Origin: SIBU01 sp964430335
GTDB lineage: Bacteria > Patescibacteriota > Minisyncoccia > Phycocordibacterales > SIBU01
Length of the DNA: 25,422 bases
Assembly (NCBI GenBank): GCA_964430335.1
Contig: CAYSEN010000012.1
Span: 1-25,422, forward strand
Direction of reading: 5' to 3'
Part shown: piece by piece, positions 21,426-25,422 of the stretch
Numbering within the stretch: position 1 is the first letter of the stretch
Layout of the letters: every line of letters begins with the position of its first letter
Notes under the pieces: generated by a model
The model's input: only the letters and a program-made list of their open reading frames with translations
Told to the model about the DNA's origin: nothing
The model's database searches: none
Program-made: the position numbers and the translations under genes

Positions 21426-22394
21426 CTATTTCAGTGTAATTCCGAAATTGCCCAATACTTTCTTAATTTCTTGAACACCTTTGTTACCCAAACCGTCGAT
21501 GTCTAGAATATCCTCTTCTTTCTTTCTTGCCAAACCTCCCAATGTTCTAATGTTGGCATTGTTTAGTGCATTTGCAGTTCGAGGAGAAAGATTTAGGGTT
21601 TCAATTCTGGTCTTAAGGAATTCAGGGTCAATTTCCTTTTTATTTTGTGAATCTGATTCAGACTTATCTGAAGAGTTCTCCAATTCAGGTATTTCGGCAA
21701 CTTCCTCCTTGAAACCAACGATTGCCTTAAGCTGAGTAATCATGATTTCGATTGATTTCTCAAGTGCCTCTTTTGGTGTAAGAGTTCCATCGGTTTCAAT
21801 AAACATTTTTAGTCTATTGAAGTCAGTTCTGTTTCCGACTCGCATGTTTTCAACTTCGTAGTTTACTCGTCGGATAGGTGTAAACACAGCATCGAGTGAA
21901 ATTTCACCAATGTTTACTCGTTCCTTCTGAATAACTTCCTTTGGAACATAGCCTAGACCTTTTTCAACTCTGATTTCAATATTTAGTTCGGTGTTCTTGT
22001 CAGTGATTGAGGCAATTTTTAGATCCTTGTTCAAAATAGAAGCCTGTCCAGGGCAAACAATATCACCTGCGGTAACATCGCTAATACCCTTAACCTTTAA
22101 TGTAAGAGTTTGTGGTTCGTCTGTGGTCAATGCAATTCTCACCTTCTTTAGGTTAAGAATTATCATGATTACATCTTCCTTTACTCCAGTGATGGTAGCA
22201 AATTCATGGCTAACACCGTTTATCTTTACTCCAGTGATGGCTGCACCTGGTAGTGATGAAAGAATAATGCGTCTTAGTGAGTTGCCAAGAGTATGACCGT
22301 AGCCTGGGTATAGGCCGTCGATTTCATAAATACCAATAAAATTCTCCTCAGAGATTATTTTTGGTTTTGAAGGCAAAACTATTGAATGTTCCAT
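21426..22394 (-). CDS. rpoA: RNA polymerase subunit alpha
   Basis: Alpha dimerises to nucleate RNA polymerase assembly. The N-terminal domain carries IYEIDGLYPGYGHTLGNSLRRIILSSLPGAAITGV when read through, the dimer signature around GNSLRRILLSS. An acidic linker (about 235-255, rich in S, D, E, K) leads to the C-terminal domain, with LNLSPRTANALNNANIRTLG and DGLGNKGVQEIKK, the DNA-contact helices. At 322 residues it is full length. A strong promoter lies in the 87-nt gap before it, so rpoA and the three genes after it can be expressed apart from the upstream ribosomal genes. Confidence 0.97.
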   Translation of the reverse strand: MEHSIVLPSKPKIISEENFIGIYEIDGLYPGYGHTLGNSLRRIILSSLPGAAITGVKINGVSHEFATITGVKEDVIMIILNLKKVRIALTTDEPQTLTLKVKGISDVTAGDIVCPGQASILNKDLKIASITDKNTELNIEIRVEKGLGYVPKEVIQKERVNIGEISLDAVFTPIRRVNYEVENMRVGNRTDFNRLKMFIETDGTLTPKEALEKSIEIMITQLKAIVGFKEEVAEIPELENSSDKSESDSQNKKEIDPEFLKTRIETLNLSPRTANALNNANIRTLGGLARKKEEDILDIDGLGNKGVQEIKKVLGNFGITLK

Positions 22395-22444
22395 AGTGTT
22401 ATTTATTATTTAGACCTTTTGGGATTAATAAATTATGAGTCGAA

Positions 22445-22473
22445 ACTATACATTATTTTTTAAAAAATTGCAA
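22445..22473 (-). promoter_or_regulatory. Internal promoter for rpoA-rplQ-rplM-rpsI
   Basis: Minus-strand TTGCAA (22473-22468), 17-nt A/T-rich spacer, TATAGT (22450-22445). The predicted start near 22438 leaves a leader of about 44 nt with an AAAAGG sequence too far from the ATG to be a normal Shine-Dalgarno. Confidence 0.6.
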
Positions 22474-22481
22474 GCAGTATA

Positions 22482-23090
22482 TTATCTTCTGTAGAATTCT
22501 AGAATAGCTGCAATATCAAACAGTAATTCCGACTTAACAAGTTTTGGTTTTCCTTGCACTGAACCTTCTCGTTTCTCTGGATCAAAAGTTAACCATGCTG
22601 GTGGTCTGCTGTCCTTCATTTTTTCAGGCAAATTGGCAAAAAGAGCCTTCTTGGCGCTAGCTTCTCGAACTCTGACCTTGTCACCAACTTTTACGTTGTA
22701 TGAAGGGATAGTAATTCTTACTCCGTTTACAGTGATGTGTCCGTGAGAAACCATTTGTCTAGAAGCTTGTCTTGTAGGAGCAACCTGCATTCTGTAGATG
22801 ACGTTATCGAGTCGAGTTTCTAGTCTTTCAAAAAGATTTTCATCGGTTTTTGCACCCTTTTTTGCAAGTGCTTCAAGAACGTATTTTGCGAATTGTCGCT
22901 CGTTGATTCCGTAGTTATATCGAGCCTTCTGTTTTTCTAGCAATTGAGCACCGAATTCACTTCGGGCTTTAGGACCAGATTTTGTTTCTTTTCTTCTTCC
23001 TTCGCGTAATGCAAATTTCTGGGTCTGAGTCTTTTCAAAAAGACCTGTACCTAGACGTCTAGCGAGTTTGTATTTTGGCTTATTTATCAT
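22482..23090 (-). CDS. rpsD: Ribosomal protein uS4
   Basis: uS4 nucleates 30S assembly. The 202 residues include YNYGINERQFAKYVLEA, the S4 RNA-binding domain FERLETRLDNVIYRMQVAPTRQASRQMVSHGHI read through, and VNGVRITIPSYNVKVGD. The C terminus ends LLFDIAAILEFYRR. The N-terminal zinc-binding cysteines of some bacterial uS4 are absent, so it is the zinc-free form. It follows rpsK by 10 nt. In other bacteria uS4 represses its operon; no such leader is evident here. Confidence 0.97.
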   Translation of the reverse strand: MINKPKYKLARRLGTGLFEKTQTQKFALREGRRKETKSGPKARSEFGAQLLEKQKARYNYGINERQFAKYVLEALAKKGAKTDENLFERLETRLDNVIYRMQVAPTRQASRQMVSHGHITVNGVRITIPSYNVKVGDKVRVREASAKKALFANLPEKMKDSRPPAWLTFDPEKREGSVQGKPKLVKSELLFDIAAILEFYRR

Positions 23091-23100
23091 AAAAGTTTAA

Positions 23101-23526
23101 TTATACTCGTCTTGGTTTAGGTGGACGTGGTCCGTTATGTGGAACAGGAGTTGTATCTTTTACTCCAGTCAAAGCGATTCCCTTTGAAATAAAACCTCGG
23201 ATTGATGATTCTCTTCCTGAACCAACGCCTTTAATGACAGCGGAAATTTCTTTCATGCCCAAGCTCTGGGCCTTTAGTGCAAGAGCTTCTCCAACCTTTG
23301 CAGCGGCAAAAGGAGTACCCTTCTTTGCACCCTTAAATCCCAATGAACCGCTAGAAGACCATGCGAGCGCATTGCCCTTAGGGTCGGTTAACAATAGTGT
23401 TGTGTTATTGAAAGTTGATTGAACGTATAGAATACCTGATTCAAATTTTCTTTTAGACGAAACTGCAACTGGAGCCTTTTCTCCTTCTGGTTTCTTATCT
23501 TCAGTTTTTGCGATTTTTTTTGCCAT
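23101..23526 (-). CDS. rpsK: Ribosomal protein uS11
   Basis: uS11 lines the 30S platform near the mRNA exit. The 141 residues show GILYVQSTFNNTTLLLTDPKGNALAWSS in family form, KGAKKGTPFAAAKVGEAL, and the ending VKDTTPVPHNGPRPPKPRRV. The N-terminal 25 residues are lysine-rich and longer than the usual start. It follows rpsM by 21 nt in the conserved rpsM-rpsK-rpsD order. Confidence 0.97.
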   Translation of the reverse strand: MAKKIAKTEDKKPEGEKAPVAVSSKRKFESGILYVQSTFNNTTLLLTDPKGNALAWSSSGSLGFKGAKKGTPFAAAKVGEALALKAQSLGMKEISAVIKGVGSGRESSIRGFISKGIALTGVKDTTPVPHNGPRPPKPRRV

Positions 23527-23547
23527 AAATCTAGATTTGTATCAAAA

Positions 23548-23928
23548 CTATTTCTTCTCAACTGCTCTTCTTCCGGTACCCATGGTCTTTCGTGTGTTTC
23601 CTCTTCGTGTTCGTGAGTTGGTCTTTGTTCTCTGTCCTCTTGTAGGTAAACTTCGGATGTGTCTGATACCTCTGTATGCTTTGATATCCTTAAGTCGCTT
23701 GATGTTGCTTGATATTTGGCGTTTTAGATCACCCTCAATTTTGTATTCCTCGACTATCTTTCTGATAGTGTTTTCTTCGTCCTGGGTTAAGTCTTTAGGC
23801 TTTTTATCAGGATTTACAGAGGCTTTATCTAGAATTTCGTTTGCACGAGAACGACCTATGCCGTAGAGGCAGGTCAATGCAATTTCGATTCTTTTATTTT
23901 CAGGTAATGTGATTCCTAAGATTCTCAT
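23548..23928 (-). CDS. rpsM: Ribosomal protein uS13
   Basis: uS13 forms intersubunit bridges and contacts the P-site tRNA. With the ATG at 23928 the protein is 126 residues and begins MRILGITLPENKRIEIALTC, matching the family start. An ATG at 23973 would add 15 residues of unrelated hydrophobic sequence. The helix-two-turn-helix YGIGRSRANEIL, the GIRHIRSLPTRGQRTKTNSRTRRG stretch read through, and a basic tail are present. A possible extended -10 TGCTAATCT lies about 45 nt upstream in the 137-nt gap after rpmJ, which holds no gene. Confidence 0.95.
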   Translation of the reverse strand: MRILGITLPENKRIEIALTCLYGIGRSRANEILDKASVNPDKKPKDLTQDEENTIRKIVEEYKIEGDLKRQISSNIKRLKDIKAYRGIRHIRSLPTRGQRTKTNSRTRRGNTRKTMGTGRRAVEKK

Positions 23929-24065
23929 AGAATACTTGATTTTCTGTCCAAACAGTGAAAGAAAGATTAGCAAATACGGCTTTAAAAGTAAAGGGGTATT
24001 TGAAAAACAATTACTGGAAGGAAGATTAAAGAAATAATGGACTAAATATTCGGCAAATATTAAAA

Positions 24066-24182
24066 CTAACCCTGTCTCTGTTTGTGTCTTGGGTTTACGC
24101 TACAAACAACGTACAAATAACCCTTTCTTCGAACGGTCTTACACTTTGCGCATTTCTTTTTTACTGATGCTTTTACGTGCAT
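24066..24182 (-). CDS. rpmJ: Ribosomal protein bL36
   Basis: A 38-residue 50S protein. It starts MHVKASVKKKCAKCKTV, then RRKGYLYVVCSVNPRHKQRQG, matching the bL36 pattern. The zinc ligands are C11, C14, C27 and H33 (C-x2-C-x12-C-x5-H), so this is the zinc-containing form. It lies between infA and rpsM, 26 nt after infA, which is the conserved order. Confidence 0.95.
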   Translation of the reverse strand: MHVKASVKKKCAKCKTVRRKGYLYVVCSVNPRHKQRQG

Positions 24183-24208
24183 ATAAATTTGGTTATAATT
24201 TGGCGCTT

Positions 24209-24430
24209 TTATAATCTCTTAATTATTCTGCCTTTTCCTCCGTATGGCTCTAATTCTACAGCGACTTTATCACCAACGAGGACTCTGATTCTGTGAAGGC
24301 GCATTTTACCTGCTAGATAACAAAGAAGTTCTTCCTCGATGTTGTCTAACTTCACTTTAAAAAAAGTGTTAGGTAGAGCCTCGACTACTACCCCGAATAC
24401 AGCGTTAGCTTTTTTCTGTTGATTATCCAT
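24209..24430 (-). CDS. infA: Translation initiation factor IF-1
   Basis: IF-1 occupies the A site of the 30S subunit during initiation. The 73-residue OB-fold protein shows VVVEALPNTFFKVKLDN, the signature GKMRLHRIRVLVGDKVAVEL, and the ending GGKGRIIKRL. I start it at the ATG at 24430 (MDNQQKK). A longer in-frame ATG at 24451 lies inside the -10 box TATGAT of the operon promoter, so it cannot be in the mRNA. It is the first gene of the ribosomal operon and has no Shine-Dalgarno (TCAAAAATA precedes the ATG). Confidence 0.95.
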   Translation of the reverse strand: MDNQQKKANAVFGVVVEALPNTFFKVKLDNIEEELLCYLAGKMRLHRIRVLVGDKVAVELEPYGGKGRIIKRL

Positions 24431-24446
24431 TATTTTTGACCGCACT

Positions 24447-24476
24447 ATCATAGCAGAATAAAGGGGTTTAAGTCAA
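24447..24476 (-). promoter_or_regulatory. Promoter of the infA ribosomal operon
   Basis: Minus-strand TTGACT (24476-24471), 18-nt spacer, TATGAT (24452-24447) with TGC just before it (extended -10). The predicted start near 24440 leaves a leader of about 10 nt. The -35 overlaps the TGA stop of the membrane-protein gene upstream. Confidence 0.75.
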
Positions 24477-25396
24477 GATAACTTATGCCCAAATTCTGGC
24501 GTTTTACATGATTTTGTAAAGAAGTAGCCAATAACCAAAAATGTGATGATTGGTGACACCCAGGAAGGTATGTGGAAATTAAACGAGTCGGCAATCATTA
24601 TAAGGCCTAAGAATAGAATTGAATACATAGCTCCATTTTTTAGAAAGACGTACTTTTTCACTCTCTCGACGTTCCCTACTGTTAGCTGTCTCACTACTAT
24701 TGCGCCTATGCCGTTACCTATAAGTATAAGTGGTACAGAAAGCGTGAAGGCAAAAGCTCCCAATACCCCATCCACTGAGAAGCAGGCGTCAATCGCCTCA
24801 AGGTAGAGTATTTTAGATAAATCTGAGTAATTTCCGCTTCCAGATATCATCTGTCTTTCAACCGACTCTGCATTTTCCTTAAATCCGTGCACCATAAAGA
24901 ACCCTGTTGAACCAATAACTGCGCCTAGTGCCATGACGGGGTTGATTTTGATTGATGCCCAAACTACTACCGTGAGTACGAGCGAGGCGGTAGTGTAAAA
25001 CCAAAGGCCGTGTCTATGTATGAATTTCTCGCCAATTAGCCCGTAGGTTTTGTCTTCAAGAAATAGCCAATGTAAAAATAGAAACACTAGGAATATTCCT
25101 GCACCTACTAATAGTGGTGGTGCAGATTTTTCAATGACTTCATGTATTTCTGAGCTTGAGCTAAGTGTAGCTATAAGAGATTGCCAGAGTGAAAGATCTG
25201 GACTAGTGATCCAAATTATTAGCCAAGGCAAAAGTCCTCGAATAAGAAAAACTGCGAACAATATTCCCCAAAATAGAAACCATCTTCTTGCCTTCTCTCC
25301 CATTTTTCCGAGGACTTCAGCATTAATAACAGCGTTATCGACACTGTTGATGATTTCGAAAAGTGCTAAGCCGAGAATTGTAAGTATTGCGGACAT
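24473..25396 (-). CDS. DUF475 / TerC-like integral membrane protein
   Basis: A 307-residue polytopic protein with about eight hydrophobic helices. The N-terminal FEIINSVDNAVINAEVL and the later EAIDACFSVDGVLGAFAF form a pair of acidic membrane motifs (E...S-x-D-N and E...D...S-x-D-G). This pair is characteristic of the DUF475/TerC families, linked in other bacteria to metal export and tellurite resistance. The acidic residues probably line a cation path. The substrate cannot be read from sequence; manganese or calcium is a guess from TerC relatives. The stop is TGA, rare in this window. An extended -10 TGCTAAAAT (25417-25409) lies 12 nt before the ATG. Confidence 0.88.
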   Translation of the reverse strand: MSAILTILGLALFEIINSVDNAVINAEVLGKMGEKARRWFLFWGILFAVFLIRGLLPWLIIWITSPDLSLWQSLIATLSSSSEIHEVIEKSAPPLLVGAGIFLVFLFLHWLFLEDKTYGLIGEKFIHRHGLWFYTTASLVLTVVVWASIKINPVMALGAVIGSTGFFMVHGFKENAESVERQMISGSGNYSDLSKILYLEAIDACFSVDGVLGAFAFTLSVPLILIGNGIGAIVVRQLTVGNVERVKKYVFLKNGAMYSILFLGLIMIADSFNFHIPSWVSPIITFLVIGYFFTKSCKTPEFGHKLS

Positions 25397-25408
25397 TTGT
25401 TAGGCGAT

Positions 25409-25417
25409 ATTTTAGCA
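25409..25417 (-). promoter_or_regulatory. Extended -10 for the DUF475 gene
   Basis: Minus-strand TGCTAAAAT, identical to the gltX box, lies with its hexamer 12 nt from the ATG at 25396. The -35 region lies past the right edge. Confidence 0.45.
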
Positions 25418-25422
25418 GGTTT

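Noticed and set aside
1..25422. Recoded UGA (as in Absconditabacteria or Gracilibacteria)
   Set aside because: No in-frame UGA occurs inside any conserved gene, and UGA ends the DUF475 and zinc-ribbon genes at expected places.

Overview
The window reads as a piece of a small, AT-rich genome of the Candidate Phyla Radiation (Patescibacteria), most likely Parcubacteria-like. This is an inference from streamlined proteins, a short uL13, an AspRS lacking the GAD insertion, tight gene packing, few Shine-Dalgarno sites and several CPR-looking hypothetical proteins. The genetic code is standard: TGA acts as stop in two genes (the TerC/DUF475-like gene and the zinc-ribbon gene), and every other complete gene ends in TAA or TAG. 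No rRNA, tRNA, CRISPR array or insertion sequence was found. A run of exactly 100 Ns (14145-14244) marks a scaffold join and cuts one gene.

Layout. Positions 1-2141 are read on +: the tail of an AI-2E-type permease, a DEDDh-like exonuclease, a histidine phosphatase, a strong terminator, then a secreted lytic-transglycosylase-like protein with its own promoter, a structured leader and a terminator. From 2142 to the right edge nearly everything is on the minus strand. First come a 61-aa orphan with its own promoter and terminator, a gene-poor stretch (2406-2673) that may hold a small RNA, and a 92-aa membrane protein. Next is an envelope block of M23 peptidase, gltX, murG, ftsW, mraY and a D,D-carboxypeptidase. 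Then come scpB, scpA, a TraB/TIKI-like secreted protein and aspS. After the N gap are an FkbM-type methyltransferase fragment and trpS.

Positions 15554-20227 hold the chaperone block in transcription order grpE, a 108-aa hypothetical, dnaK, dnaJ. It is interrupted between dnaK and dnaJ by a GC-rich plus-strand zinc-ribbon gene with its own promoter and terminator. Positions 20234-24476 are an infA-rpmJ-rpsM-rpsK-rpsD-rpoA-rplQ-rplM-rpsI operon. It has a clear promoter before infA, a second before rpoA and an intrinsic terminator after rpsI. A TerC/DUF475-family membrane protein closes the window.

How the genes fit together: MurG, FtsW, MraY, the carboxypeptidase, the M23 protein and the transglycosylase make and remodel peptidoglycan. 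ScpA and ScpB serve chromosome condensation with SMC. GltX, AspS, TrpS, IF-1, the ribosomal proteins and RpoA serve gene expression. GrpE, DnaK and DnaJ form the Hsp70 system. The most unusual signals are -10 boxes 6-8 nt from the start codon of many genes (leaderless mRNAs), the GC-rich zinc-ribbon island splitting dnaK from dnaJ, an inverted pair of GAAT-heptad repeat arrays beside dnaK, and loss or substitution of expected domains or residues in AspRS, the exonuclease and the phosphatase.
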